NCBI GenBank assembly: GCA_963971425.1
Contig: OZ020526.1
Location: 6,103,976 to 6,167,975 of the forward strand
Direction: 5' to 3'
Source of the DNA: Bryoerythrophyllum caledonicum
Lineage: Eukaryota; Streptophyta; Bryopsida; Pottiales; Pottiaceae
DNA length: 64,000 bases
Within the stretch, counting starts at the first letter, position 1. Every line of letters begins with the position of its first letter. A program made the position numbers and the translations under genes. The notes beneath the pieces are model-generated. The model was not told where the DNA came from, did not search any database, and worked only from the letters and a program-made list of their open reading frames with translations. Shown here piece after piece: positions 1 through 11,525 of this stretch.

Positions 1-2046
1 TCTTTATCATGACAACTAGCACATAAATCATCTACAAAAGTTGGTTGAAGACGCAAACAAAGAAGCAGTTCCATTATCAACCAGAAATAAATATATATAT
101 ATCCTTGGAAAAAAAATTACATCATATGTTGTAAGTATCAAAAATACTCAAGTATTTAAAAAATTTAGCAACAAAATTTTGTATCTTGAATTAATATCTT
201 GTAGCATGATTTTTTTACAAATCTTTGTAAACTTTCAAATATTCAATCGATACAAGCCGATTTAAAACTACACATGAATATCTAATTTTCAATCACAATA
301 CTAAAATCACATTATAATATAATAATAATAAATAATATTGATCTTTATATTAATAAATCAATGTAAAAACAACAATATGATAAGCAAATGTCGTTTCCAA
401 CTACAAATAATATTTTATAAATGAGTCTAATATCTTAAAATCAGATTCAAGCATATTTTATTATTCTAGTTGCATTTGCACCACAAGTTCCATTCTTGTG
501 GTACAATAAGACCACTTTATATATAATAAATATTTTTTTTTTATCCACACAAATTTGATAAATTTAAAAACCATTAGATTTTAATCTCGTAGGTCCAATC
601 CGAGAGTTATTTGATAAGATCCACCTTGAATCCTTGGCCAAAAAATGATATTGTTTGCATTAAAATACAATCAATTATTTAATAACTTTAATAAATTCAA
701 TCCATTTCAAATAAATAATTTATTTTAATATATTATAATTTCAATGAATTAAATAATTTACACTATGATAAAATTACATTTGATATTCTATGACATTTTT
801 TATGTATTACGGATGACAAAAATTATTTAAACTATGTAGAGGTGAAGAATTTTGTGAAGGTATATTAATAATGGATAAGGTTTAAAACAACAATGTGACA
901 TAATTTGAAATATTTTAAAGAATATAATATATAAATATTTTATTTTTATTTGAATTTCATATTATTTTATAGAATATTTATATTCTTAATCAATCATATA
1001 TTTATTATATGTGATTAAACTTATATGAATACTTTTTCAAACTTTGATAGACATCTTTTATCATATTTTTAAATTCATATAATTACAAAATGATATCATC
1101 TCCATTTAATATTACATATATTCTTTCTATATTATATATATATATGTATATTAAAAAAATGATTTACTATGTATGTGTGTAGGACATCCACCAATTCTGA
1201 CTTTGATAGGTTTCATCTGCCGATTTCAAGATGGATGAAATTTGATGCCCGATCAAATTTCAAATCCTAATCATGATACCTCTATGCGCAAGAGAGCACG
1301 TTGATGATTTGTGTCATTCACATCCTTGCACATTGAAGTGAGTAACAAACGTGTTTGACTTGATCGTAATTACAATAAACAGCTCCAGAATCATTTGTAA
1401 ACATAGGCAGTATCCATGGCACCTCAAGCTTCTCTTCACGAGAACAATGGTGGAGGCGAGCATGATAAAAAGCATTGCGAGAGCAATGGAGGCTACAGAA
1501 GTGAACTTCAACAAGTCAATCTTGCAGAGGGAGGAGAGCAGTGCGAAAATTGCCATCATGATGATAAGTATGTATTTGGCGGGGATCTTGTTGGGGTTGG
1601 GAGCAACCCTTTTTTTATTTTGAGTAGATAGCTACAATGGCTATGCCCAGACTAGCATTAGGGCAGTTTTAGCTCCATGGAACTATGGGTGAAAGAAATC
1701 AGTTGGCTGCCAAGGCCCACAAAATGAAGTAATTTGGCACCATATAAAAAAATTAAGTAGAATGGATTGGCGATTCCTTTTTTTTCCCAAATGGTGTTTT
1801 TGGCTAACCAACTTTACTCTGAAAGTGCAATATCATATGGCAATAATGGCGATTTCAAAATTTTGTAGAGTGTAATTTGGCCACTGTCCACAAAATCATA
1901 TAAGAATTTAGGCTCCAAAACAAGAAATTTCCAAGGAAATTCAAGCTACATTAGACAAGATGAAGTTGCCTCTCATTTTAAATCCACAATATTCTAAATC
2001 CACAACATTCTAAATCCACAACATGAGCAATCTACAGTATAACTAT
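1..2046. other. AT-rich non-coding flank
   Basis: This stretch is strongly AT-rich, with no recognisable gene and frequent stops in every frame. A short open frame near 1314-1623 has hydrophobic segments on both strands, ending on the plus strand in a single-membrane-span-like tail, but I recognise no family and see no gene structure around it. Near 1987-2025 a 17-bp unit containing TCTAAATCCACAAC is repeated about three times. It ends at the ATAAG target duplication of element A. Confidence 0.6.
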
Positions 2047-2051
2047 ATAAG
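2047..2051. repeat. Target-site duplication of element A, left copy
   Basis: ATAAG lies directly left of the TGTGAGCC terminus at 2052. The same five bases lie directly right of the GGCTCACA terminus, at 4919-4923. A 5-bp duplication is the usual product of LTR-retroelement integrases. Confidence 0.85.
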
Positions 2052-4918
2052 TGTGAGCCGCAAAAACGGCTCACGGTGACGAATGGACCATGCATCATGC
2101 GCATTAAGGTCAACAAGTAGTAGAAATGGGTTATCCAATTGGATTAGCCCATAATTTTTGATCAAAATGGTCAAATGGCCTTGTCATATACTAATTCTTA
2201 AATTAGGAGCCACATTATGGCAAGTAAGATTTTTATAGGATTAACCAAAAACATAAATAGAAAGAAAAATAAATAAAGAAAATGTTAAGAAAACAAAAAC
2301 AATAGAAAAAATTAGAAATAGAAGGGATGGAGAAGAATTTACCTCTTACCAAGTCGGGGACGGCGAAATGGCCACGGTGACGGACCACGGAAAAAAAATA
2401 GGAGAGTATGGAAGAATGATGGTGAGGAGAAAGAAAAAAGAATGAGGCTTAAAAAGCCATTAAAAAAGTAGTCAAAAGGGGTCAAAATGACTTGGGTAAA
2501 ACCCTCACCAATCACTAAGTAAATTAGTCATAGTCTTACGCAAGAGGAATTCAAGTTAGGTGGAGTAGGTAGATTTAGCATCCTTGAATTAGTTAGATAG
2601 CTCACTTATTAGTGATCATGTGGCATAAGATTAAATTATGAGATATAAGTATTCCTTGTTTAGTGGTGACACCCACTTTGTTAATGCAAGGGTGGCGCGG
2701 AATTAATTAGTTATAAGTTAAGATTTTTTGTGGGGGAGACCACTAATGGGGGAAAGAAAAGACGGCAGGGAACGACGTTGGGAACACAAGGGAAGCAAAG
2801 GGCCTTGGGGTTACTCCCTGGGAGAGGTTCATTCGAGCAGAGACTGGGGGAAGGTAGTTAGAGTGGACTGGAGAGAGCCAGAAGCCCCGGCCATGAGGAG
2901 TTTTTTTTTGTTTTTGAAGAAAATGGATTGAGGGAACCGGAAGCCCCGGCTAGGACAGGCAGAGTAATTAGGTTAACAAAGAGCACCAAGACATGGAGAC
3001 GAGCATGATCACGAAGAGCACCAAGATAGGGAGACGGGCACGATCACAAAGAGCACCAAGACAGGGAGACAAGCACGATCACAAAGAGCACCAAGACAAG
3101 GAGACGAGCACGATCACGAAGAGCACCAAGACAGGAAGACAAGCACGATCACGAAGAGCACAGGGAGACGAGCACAATCACCAGAGCACGAAGATAGGGA
3201 GACGAGCACGATCACCAAAGCACTAAGACACGGAGACGAGCACGATCACGAAGAGCACCAAGACAGGAAGACAAGCACGATCACCAGAGCACCAAGACAC
3301 AGAGACGAGCACGATCACGAAGAGCACAGGGAGACGAGCACAATCACGAAGAGCACCAAGACAGGGAGAGGAGCACGATCACGAAGAGCACGAGACAGGG
3401 AGACGAGCACGATCACGAAGAGCACCAAGAGAGGGAGACGAGCACAATCACGAAGAGCACCGAGGCAGGGAGACAAGCACGATCACGAAGAGCACAGGGA
3501 GACGAGCACGATCACGAAGAGCACCAAGAGAGGGAGACGAGCACAATCACGAAGAGCACCAAGAGACGGAGACGAGCACGATCACGAAGAGCACCAAGAT
3601 AGGGAGACGAGCACGATCACGAAGAGCACCATCAAAGGCAGAGGGTGAATTGAGCGGAATCAGGGAGCCTCCTTCCTCTCTCAAATTGATTCACATCCTC
3701 TTGTTGCATGTGGTGGAAAGGAACCCTAATTTTTGCTAGTTCCAACAATCGCGCGAAAGCGCTGCCCAAATTACAATAGAATTAGGATTTTCATCAACCT
3801 ATAAACACCGGTTTTAAATTTTAATATACATACGAGGAGTTAAACGTAGCTGGAAGGATATGTATGGCAGGGTGTACGAGTAAGACCCCTTAGTGTGAAT
3901 ATGCATGACACATGCATGTGATGTATGGTGCATGGTCTAAATAAATGTATGGGTTGAGAATTGCACTGTTGGTTGAATGATTGGGAGTCCAGGGTTGATC
4001 CGGATGGATAATCAAACGTCGCCATTGTGTTAAGCACAAAAAAATAATAAGGACTCGCAAAGAAAACATCAAAAATGAAGTTATAACCAAGGAGATAATA
4101 AAGTTATCCGCATAGTACCCCAAATCCTCAGTTTCTAACCTGTAAAATGGAAAAGCTAGGATCGCCAAATCCACTGGGAGGGTTTCACTGTAGACCTTGA
4201 ATAGAACACTGGATAGACTAGTTTTTGAGCCCTAGAATTCCCAAACTCGAGTTTGTGCCTGGCTTTTATTTTAAGCAAACTTTGACCCTTCACATCATGC
4301 ACAACTCTAAGATTGTAGGATACATGCGAGAGTTTCATGATGTTCATGATTGTTCTTGTTTGTTTTTGGGAGATTTATGCCACTTGTGCCATAAATAACA
4401 CCTCCTCAAAACCGTCTAACCCTGAATTTTTTTCACATGATTACTTTGCGGCTACACTCAAATATAGGTTAGATTCTCTTTTGCATGAAAAAAGGAGGAC
4501 AAAAGACCGGTTCCCTTTACAAATAACTCAAATGGGGACATAAATTTGGGGTCAAGAAAAGAAGTTTGTCTCCTGTCAGCTGCTGTCAAGGTCGTTTCTT
4601 AGTCTAAACCTGGTCTTGGAGGGTTTAATCTAGTTCGGGAGACCGAGCTGAATCTATCTAGTCCAAAGAATGTTGAAAACGGAGCCCTAAGGCAAAACTT
4701 ATGCGTGATTGAAGTTCGCGTCCAATTTGAGGCTGAATTCAGTCATCACAACGCCAATCAGTTACAAAAATTCCAAAGTGACCACAATATAAGTCACCAT
4801 GCTTGTGTGTGGTATGAATGGCTAGTCACAATGATGGTTGCCCAAGGGGTTGTATCTCTGGTTAGGGTCTTGTGTTCAAGATAAGCCACCCGCTAGGGGG
4901 CGATTTATTTGGCTCACA
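2052..4918 (-). mobile_element. Element A: LTR-like element (2.87 kb) with internal minisatellite
   Basis: The element starts TGTGAGCC and ends GGCTCACA, giving 8-bp inverted ends with TG...CA termini. It is flanked by a perfect ATAAG duplication. No coding region, primer-binding site or internal direct repeats are visible, so a solo LTR is the simplest reading; a non-autonomous DNA element is the alternative. Its arms match the reverse complement of elements B (11526-35183) and C (36586-39063), so it lies in the opposite orientation to them (strand assignment is relative to B). The left end also contains an inner palindrome: GTGAGCCG, five A-rich spacer bases, CGGCTCAC. An internal tandem array occupies 2990-3633. 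The element sits in the 3' part of the decayed hAT-like gene. Confidence 0.8.
2990..3633. repeat. Minisatellite of element A, about 35-bp unit
   Basis: Tandem units of about 35 bp contain the core GAGCACGATCACGAAG followed by AGCACCAAGACAGGGAGAC. They are mixed with shortened units lacking the ACCAAGAC part. The core is the exact reverse complement of the core of the element B array, and since A is inverted the two arrays run the same way within the element. Open frames across the array (for example 2993-3226) are by-products of the repeat. Confidence 0.9.
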
Positions 4919-4923
4919 ATAAG
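4919..4923. repeat. Target-site duplication of element A, right copy
   Basis: ATAAG here matches 2047-2051 exactly. Confidence 0.85.
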
Positions 4924-5226
4924 CATTCCACAAAATGAGCAATTCACTACCCAGACATGACCACTCCCAACTCATCCATGCGACTAACTTGTATCTTCTA
5001 TGTTGAGTAGAATTGTTTAACCTGGAAAAAATTTGGCCGTCACATACAAAGAGGGCTGCAACAAAATCGCCAATGAAAACATCTTGGTTTTGCGCAAATG
5101 TGATCAACACATCTTAGGTCTCCACCATGGGGATTACCGCCAGCATCCCTAACCAAACGGTTGGGTCAACCATCTCCGCAAAGCAAGCCTAGAATGTCCA
5201 TAGAAGAGGTAAGTTTAGAAAGAGAA
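4924..5226 (-). pseudogene. hAT-like transposase remnant, C-terminal part
   Basis: The minus-strand reading contains LITFAQNQDVFIGDFVAA at about 5110-5040, matching the conserved block (pattern LIKFAQ.RDVFVCDFVAA) found near the C-terminal part of a plant hAT-like transposase family, as I recall it. In the same frame upstream is WLGMLAVIPMVET followed by a stop, which breaks the coding frame. The remnant is cut at its 3' side by insertion of element A at 4918/4919. It continues the exon at 5227-5720. Protein-level resemblance is from memory and was not searched. Confidence 0.6.
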
Positions 5227-5720
5227 TTAGAATAGAAGAATACGCAACCTAAATAATTCTACACAACATGTAGAAGAAAAAAGTATTGACCATGTAAAAA
5301 AGTTAACATTTGCACTAACCTTTACAACAACTTTAGTCTCTCTAGAGTTGTTCATTTTAGTAAGCATTGGCCGATATTGAGAAATCAACGGCCGCATAGG
5401 ATCCAAGAGGCTAATCCAATGTGTCATCACTGTACGAAGCAACTTCAGTCCACGACACTCCATTACCTTAGCCAATTCCTTGAACTCTTGCGTACGTTTA
5501 AGACTCTTGTTGTAAGTTGTTGCCAATAAGTGCTCGATTGCTTCTATGATTGTCATCTTACTCAAGACCTTCAATGCCAAGTTACATTTGTGAGCAAAAA
5601 AATGAACGCTCTGAGAGAAATGAGCATGCTTCTCTTTAAGCTATTTGGAGACCCCGTTGATGGGGCCTTGGAAAATAGCATGTCCGTTAGCTCCAAAGCT
5701 CACAAGTTGCCACTGTAATA
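5227..5720 (-). pseudogene. hAT-like transposase remnant, central core
   Basis: Read on the minus strand, this segment gives LVSFGANGHAIFQG, then a stop in the middle of the next block, then FAHKCNLALKVLS and a stretch with KELAKVMECRGLKLLR and THWISLL. This is the conserved core of plant hAT-like (DUF4371-type) transposases, in which the first block normally reads FGADG, so the Asp is replaced by Asn here. The internal TAG at about 5665 and a one-base frameshift at the upstream exon boundary show that it is not functional. It follows the exon at 5727-5960 and precedes the C-terminal remnant. The family call is confident, the exact subfamily is not. Confidence 0.72.
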
Positions 5721-5726
5721 ATAAGC

Positions 5727-5960
5727 ATCAAGTCCTCCACGTTCTTTCAAGACCTGAATCAATACCATGAAAATGTCATCAGCCTTTGAGCCATCAGTGA
5801 TTTTGTACTCCTTTAGAAGCAAAAGCACACAACGTCAATTCTCCACCACGTAAGCATGGATGAAAATCCATGATGAATTATCGACTGCCGTGACCTCATC
5901 ACAAGAGATTGCAATGAAGTTTGCACCTTCAACCTTTGCCTTCAAATGATCTTTGAGCTA
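5727..5960 (-). pseudogene. hAT-like transposase remnant, upstream core exon
   Basis: The minus-strand translation contains FIAISCDEVTAVDNSSWIFI and HAYVVEN followed by a stop, then KADDIFMVLIQVLKERGGL. The acidic SCDEVT block is typical of this hAT-like family and probably carries a catalytic aspartate. An in-frame TGA after HAYVVEN, and a shift of frame at the junction with the next exon, mark decay. A splice acceptor-like TATAG precedes the coding similarity at about 5960. Confidence 0.65.
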
Positions 5961-7686
5961 TACAAGGCACACAAGATACTGTTAGTAGATTAAGAATATT
6001 CCTATATATGAAAAGCACTTCCTGTTACTCTACACTCAAGCCCCAACACCGCTATGCACTAGACCAAGGTTGCGTTGTCGGGTAGAGAGGAGCGTGCCTT
6101 GAGAATACGCGAGGTATCTGGCTGCGACTTTTAATAGTCTGCTATGGAGTTCCGTCAAATCTTGTAATCTTTAGTCTTCAGTCTTCTGTCTTCAGTCTTC
6201 AAACTCCTCCCCGTTGGCCTATCCTGTGGTGGTTCTACACGGTTAAGGATAAGGGTGGGTGATAAGAAACCACGGCCTCGGACGGGTAAAACAGGACGGC
6301 CAGACCACAAGCTGAAACCGTCCGAAAGATTGGCTCCTAAAATTCAAACCCACGGTGACCAACAATCGCGCCTCACCGGTAGGAACAACATAAATACGAC
6401 CGTGTAAGTGATCATCTCCACATTGCTGCAACAAAATTTACGAAACAGAATTGAAAACAACTAGCCTTCAAATCCGGCTGAGAATAACAAAATAAAGACA
6501 ACGAGCCTCCAAATCCGGCTAGGAATAACAAGCCACAAGCCACAACACACGAATCTTCATGTCTTCTTGTCTTCAAATCTTCAAATCTGCATGTATTCAA
6601 AAACACAAGGAAACTCAAAAGAAGTGTTCAAAAACACAATGGAAAAGCTTCCACCAAGGCTGTAACATTCAAACAAGTGCCACAGATGACTCAAAACTCC
6701 AACTATTAAGTGTAATAACTACTTGGAAAGCTAATAAAGATAACTAACACTCCTCCAAATTTCAAGTTATTGTAAGCTACTGTCCAAAAGTTATATGAGT
6801 TCAAAGTTCCATCCTTCTAGAAATTCAATCGCTCATAACTTCTTTTTCAAAATTCCAAATCTTAATTGTAACAATTTTTTGGAGAGCTATGACAATGATG
6901 CACACACTTTGTAATTCTTAAATCATTCTAAACTACAGTCCAAAAGTTATGGCTTGTTGAAACCTCTGCCCTCTCAATGGATGGCCTCGGGTTTTTACAA
7001 TTTCAAACCTTTATAACTTTTTCAATTTAACTCCAATTAACTTGAATGATAAGTCTATGAAAAGCTAAATATAAATTCTACAGTTCCTTAAATTTTCAAA
7101 GAGAGACGCAAAAACTACAAACTTCGGTGGCCGCCCGAATCTCTGCTCCTCTTCGTTTGGTGGCAGCAGACCCTCCTCCACTCACACGCTTGTAACTCTT
7201 TGTCTACAATTCCAAATCAAACAAAAATAATCTTTCTCGAAGCGCATCTTAAAGAGGAAGAAATCCTTAAAATTCCATTCCAAAATGTTTCTTACAATTA
7301 GAGTTATGGCTCATCACACTCTCGGTTCTCTACACCCATACACACTTCAGTCTAAAGCACACTAACTCCTTTTTCTCCCAAAACCCGACTAAGAGGAAGA
7401 GAGAAGATGCCTACCTACCCTCTAGACCCCTAAGGTTAATAAGATCAACTCATGTGCATATCACATGGGCCTCAAAACACCCATTGGCCCTAGGAAAACT
7501 CAAAAGATAAGTATCAACTTATCTTTAAAGGTCAACAAACCTTTAGAGTTCTAACTAGGAGGTAAACTACCCTCTATCTACCATCTTTTAACTTCTAACA
7601 TTCAAATGAAACAAAAAAAACTTAAATTTAGTACAAAGCTTCAATCAAAATCAAGTAGAGGTAAAAACTAAAGTCAAAGAACAGTG
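5961..7686. other. Non-coding stretch with diverged internal repeats
   Basis: No gene is recognisable. Two diverged copies of a roughly 130-bp segment containing CCAAAAGTTAT and TCATAACTT-like motifs lie at about 6740-6890 and 6890-7030, and a CAAATCCGGCT motif recurs at 6469-6525. The base composition resembles intron or retroelement non-coding sequence within the decayed hAT-like locus. No boundaries with target duplications were found. Confidence 0.4.
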
Positions 7687-8145
7687 CTACTCCATCTGCA
7701 AGAACTTGAGGATGCGCTTGATAGTAATTACGATGTAATCTGCACATTGAGTCTTTATCAAAGGATTCACTGGCCCTTCTAACCAACGATGGTGGCTAGT
7801 GCTTAGTTCGATTGGCCTAGGTATACAGAAATAATGGTCTTCGTTCAGGTCCTCGAAGCTTCCTTCAAATGTCACTTCATAGGTGCCCGGTTCCACACAT
7901 CAAGTTTGAAGTAAGATTACTAAAACACGAGCGTCCTTTTGGAGATTACCATGCCAACGCTCCTCAACACGAGGCTGCTTCAGCGGACGAGAAGACCCAG
8001 CTTCATCTTGTGGGTGAATTGGCTACGGTGTGGAAACCGCCGGCTGGGATGGTTGAATTGACAACTTAGAGAAGGAAAGTTGTAAATCTACCTCTGGTTC
8101 AGACTCTAGATCTTGTGACTCCATAAAAACCCTCGAGTTCGACAT
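7687..8145 (-). pseudogene. Unrecognised broken reading frame
   Basis: The minus strand shows a protein-like frame interrupted by two stops (about 8030 and 7900). It runs from an acidic leader with the piece DLESEPEVDLQLSF to EPGTYEVTFEGSFEDLN and ends near 7687. I do not recognise the family. It lies between the hAT-like exons at 5727-5960 and 8592-8915 and could be a fragment of another element inserted there. Confidence 0.3.
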
Positions 8146-8591
8146 ATTTGTTCGAACTTCAAATCCAAACACAAACTCTAAGAACGTAAAGGAATACTTC
8201 GAATTGGTGAATACTGTCTACGACTTTCGCCTTTTAAACAATCCCATGAGCAATAAGCGTCACCTTGAAGCTACTGGAAATGTCACCAATAAATTTCGTC
8301 CATCTAATCAAAGATCTTTCTAAAAAGGTAAACAAGTAATGTTTTACACACTCAAGATATTTACATCAGGACAACGTTCCATCCAATCAAGGCAACCATA
8401 CATTTCAGCTACTCAAACTTCCTCCTTTTGAGTGAAGACAATCCACTATCCGTCAGCCCATGCATCAATGTAGCCCCTCTCAAAATAAGAAAAGGTTGTA
8501 GACATTCAAGACTCCCAACCTATAATGAGTAACAATCTATAAATTTCAGCGTACAAGAAAAATTAAAAAGTGAGATTATTCAAGAACTTAC

Positions 8592-8915
8592 AACATCATA
8601 CATAGCCTCAGCCATAATCTACATAGAGAAAGGGGACCAATGCGTTATTGGGACATTTGGAAATTTCAAAAAGATATACAACCTCTGTCGATCTTGGAAT
8701 TCTAGCATCGGTCTACCACTCTGGAGCACTTGAAAATTTGTGGTAAATTGGGTTAACTTCTTCAGACGGTTGCTTGTGGTCATGAAATTGACTTGCTGAA
8801 GGACTGTTGCGGGTGGTCGCATGGCAAAATCAACAGCATTTCTCTGATGTGTGCACTTTCTTTTGATGTACATGTCGCCTGCTTTTACACCTTTTACTTC
8901 ACCATCATTTTTAAC
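8592..8915 (-). pseudogene. hAT-like transposase remnant, exon with GRPM block
   Basis: A 324-base minus-strand exon is bounded by a CTACAG acceptor and a GTAAGT donor. It encodes KKLTQFTTNFQVLQSGRPM and, after a stop, IMAEAMYDVV. This block precedes the catalytic region in plant hAT-like transposases of this type, as I recall them. The in-frame TAG stands where the family usually has Trp, consistent with a TGG to TAG change. Good splice signals with a broken frame point to a decayed gene. Confidence 0.62.
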
Positions 8916-8983
8916 CTGTAGAGAGGGATTGTATGGAAATCATGGTCAGAACTGATTTAAGAGATAGAACAAAGTACAAGAAT

Positions 8984-9556
8984 TCAATCATATAAGCATA
9001 TTAAAAAGGCATAAGACATAAGAACTAAAAATACCTTGCATTGGCCTTCATGCTTGAGGAGGTTATCGGTCTTAGGCTTAAGGAGTTTATCTTTCCCACC
9101 GATGGTGATAGAAATTATGTACTTGACATGGTCTTTCCCATTCACGACAACACCAATAGACCACAGAAATGGCGCAGCCCACTCAGGGTGGAAACGGTGC
9201 TGAAGGTCATATTCGCAAGATGTCCGCTTCACCTGAAATATGTGTTCAAAGTCGGAGTCGCCAGATTCGCTCTCACCGCTGATCGAAATCACCTGAGCAA
9301 AATAGCAGAAACCATCTGAGATCACTAAAAAAAGGACTAAAACATCGTAGCAGCAGCTGACATCACCAAACATACATGCAAAAGACTCAAACCACGAAGA
9401 ACAATTCAAACACAAATTTTTTTTAATAAAAAAAGACTCAAACATGGCAACTTCATCTGAAGTTGAGAAAGACTTAAATAAAGCACACACCTGTACGGGG
9501 CTTGAACAGTGGATGTTGACCCTCCAAATGATGCGCCAAGCCTTGAAGACCCTCAA
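8984..9556 (-). pseudogene. hAT-like transposase remnant, BED-like N-terminal exon
   Basis: The minus-strand frame contains RFHPEWAAPFLWSIGVVV and GGKDKLLKPKTDNLLKHEG. This resembles the N-terminal zinc-finger module of the plant hAT-like family, usually a CxxC pair, then GKEKLL, then a KH pair. The cysteines expected before GGKDKLL appear to be lost. The open frame runs past likely splice sites, so the exon bounds are approximate. It lies upstream of 8592-8915 in the direction of the gene. Confidence 0.5.
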
Positions 9557-9729
9557 AGCCGTGAAGACGGTCCAACACTCTTGCGCTTAGGGGCAGCTTT
9601 TCCAGCTGCCAAAGGCCGCTTATCCTTCTTGCAAACATCCACCTCTTGTTGCTTTCCCTTCCCTCCGGTGTCCAACAGTTGCACTGTTGGATTGCTACGC
9701 GGAGGTGTAACCAACACCAAGACTGTATC

Positions 9730-10200
9730 TCATGCTGAATTAAAAGTTGCATATGCATTGGACACTTTTGTTGATGTATCCGCTCCAATGTCCTTCACAG
9801 TGCTTGGCCTCAAGATAGGAGCTTTACCCAAGGCATTTCTGGAGGATTGGAAGAAGAGCTCCAAAGTCACACTGACCTTTGTAGCCGATCTTGCAGCTGC
9901 CTCTCGCTTCCGGAGGTCCCTGCGCTTGTCTGCCGCCTCCTTCTCTAAGCATTTTTGGATCCTCCGTTGCTCATGTGTGACGATTCTCTCTTGCTCTAGG
10001 CCACAGAGGAAGAGGCAAATATGCCCATGCAACTTAGTGCTATAAGCGCCCACACCTTCTGCCACAGTAGCAGTTGCAGCTACTGTTGGACGGAAACTAA
10101 CTTCACCACCTAAAGCACACAAGGTGCCAACAACTCTCCAATCATCCGCCACCACTTTTGCATCTAGCATGGGCATAGCTGCAGCCGCAGTTGTGACCAC
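9730..10200 (-). pseudogene. hAT-like locus, upstream coding remnant
   Basis: A 156-codon minus-strand frame has an Ala/Val/Thr-rich N-terminal part and a charged stretch with EKEAADKRRDLRKREAAA. The base composition is more GC-rich and codon-like than the surroundings. I recognise no domain. Its position and strand suggest a 5' exon of the hAT-like gene. The plus-strand frame over the same bases is its shadow. Confidence 0.4.
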
Positions 10201-11273
10201 TACTCAGACATGATTCAAACATAGTTTTTATTTAGTTTTTGGAACTTAAAATTGAGCCAAAAATAAACGACTCAAACATGACAGCAATAGTAGCTGGCAT
10301 CACAACAGAGACATGATTCAAAAATAAACTTTGAGAAGGCTATAGGGTTAAACTTGTTTTAAAAAAAGACCCAAACATGGCAGCAGCAGCTAAGCTTACA
10401 TACAAGATTCAAACAATACATTGCAAACACTTTGAAACTTAATAATTTTTTTCAAAGACTCAATCATGGCAGCAAAAATCTCTTCCATCAAAAAACATAC
10501 ATGATTGAGACATAAACATTGCAAAGGCTTTGAAACTTAAAGTTATACAATTTTAAAAAAAATCTAAAATAGGCTTTGAAATTGAAAGTAACAAACACTT
10601 AAACTTAAACTTAGATTCAAAGTTGGAAAGGTTCAAACTAGAACTTATAGGCATAAACTAAAAGTTGGAAAGGCATAAACTGAAAGTTGGAAAGGCTTAA
10701 ACAAAAAATTGGAAAGGCTTAAACTGAAAGTTGAGAAAGGGTTAATAATACATTTAGTTCTTAGTTATGAAGGCTTAAATTTAAACTTAAAGTTTGAAGG
10801 CTTTGAGACTAAAAGTCACATAAAGAAAAGTGATAAAAAAGGGATTGAACTTTAAAGTTATAAAAGCTTATGTATTTGAACTTAAACTTGAAGTAGGAAA
10901 GGCTTGAACTAAAACTTAAAGGCTTAAAGTGAAAGTTGGAAAGGCTTAACTTATACTTTAACTTTAAGTTATTAAGACTTAAACTACAACTAGACACTTT
11001 GAAAGGATTTGTAACTTGAAGTTATGTTTTAAAAAAAAGACTCAAACATGGCAGCCGCAACTGAGATCACTATAAGGCATCCACACATGAAAAAGAGATG
11101 CTATAACATATCTAGAATTTGAAACTTAGAAATGTATTTTGAAAACGAGAACATCAACACAAGGCAGCTGATAGCACTACATGGCATTCACACATAACAT
11201 ATCTAGACTTTGAAACTTAGAAAAGTTTTTTTGAAAACTACATCACCAATACAAGACAACTCACAGCACTACA
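10201..11273. repeat. Degenerate tandem repeat region (left part)
   Basis: This region is AT-rich and built of diverged repeats. One type is about 90-100 bp, with ACATGGCAGCAGCAGC-like and CACTACAAGGCATCCACACA motifs. The other is short GAAAGTTGGAAAGGCTTAAA-type units at 10620-10990. The same 90-bp type resumes at 35217-35530 on the other side of the nested insertions, so the two flanks were one continuous region, probably an intron of the hAT-like gene. Confidence 0.55.
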
Positions 11274-11284
11274 AGGCATCCACA
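11274..11284. repeat. Target-site duplication of the truncated LINE, left copy
   Basis: AGGCATCCACA abuts the GAA-repeat tail of a LINE fragment. The identical 11-mer lies at 35206-35216, beyond element B. An 11-bp duplication fits target-primed reverse transcription. Confidence 0.8.
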
Positions 11285-11525
11285 GAAGAAGAAGAACGCC
11301 GGTCTCCGAAGAAGCTGGCGTAAATAAAGTGTCTGTTCGTTCCACTACTAAGACCATGCCCACCAGACAAGGAATTAGTAAACTGGAACTACTTCCCCCT
11401 CTCGAGGGTAGACACTATGTAACAGGTGACCGAATACCAACCAAGCACACAAACAATCAACGTAACAACTAACTAAGCAAGACGCCAAACCACAAAACCA
11501 ACAAGTCAGGATAAGTCTGGGCGGA
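11285..11525 (-). mobile_element. 5'-truncated LINE 3' end (main part)
   Basis: It begins on the plus strand with four GAA triplets, then a decayed hairpin starting CGCCGGTC. It is then collinear with 54917 onward, the 3' untranslated region of the large minus-strand LINE. Shared words include GTCTGTTCGTTCCACTAC and CTCGAGGGTAGACACTATGT. The copy holds only the last roughly 260 bases of the element, starting close to the LINE stop codon. It is split by element B; its remaining 17 bases plus the duplicated GCGGA are at 35184-35205. Confidence 0.8.
11521..11525. repeat. Target-site duplication of element B, left copy
   Basis: GCGGA lies immediately left of TGTGAGCC at 11526 and is repeated exactly at 35184-35188, right of GGCTCACA. 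Confidence 0.85.

Noticed and set aside
1314..1623. Short membrane protein gene near 1.3-1.6 kb
   Set aside because: Both strands give hydrophobic frames, and no family, splice structure or conserved motif supports either.
2052..4918. Elements A, B and C as terminal-inverted-repeat DNA transposons
   Set aside because: This is not excluded, but the TG...CA ends, only 8 bp of inverted repeat, and 5-bp target duplications fit a solo LTR better than the known plant DNA-transposon superfamilies.
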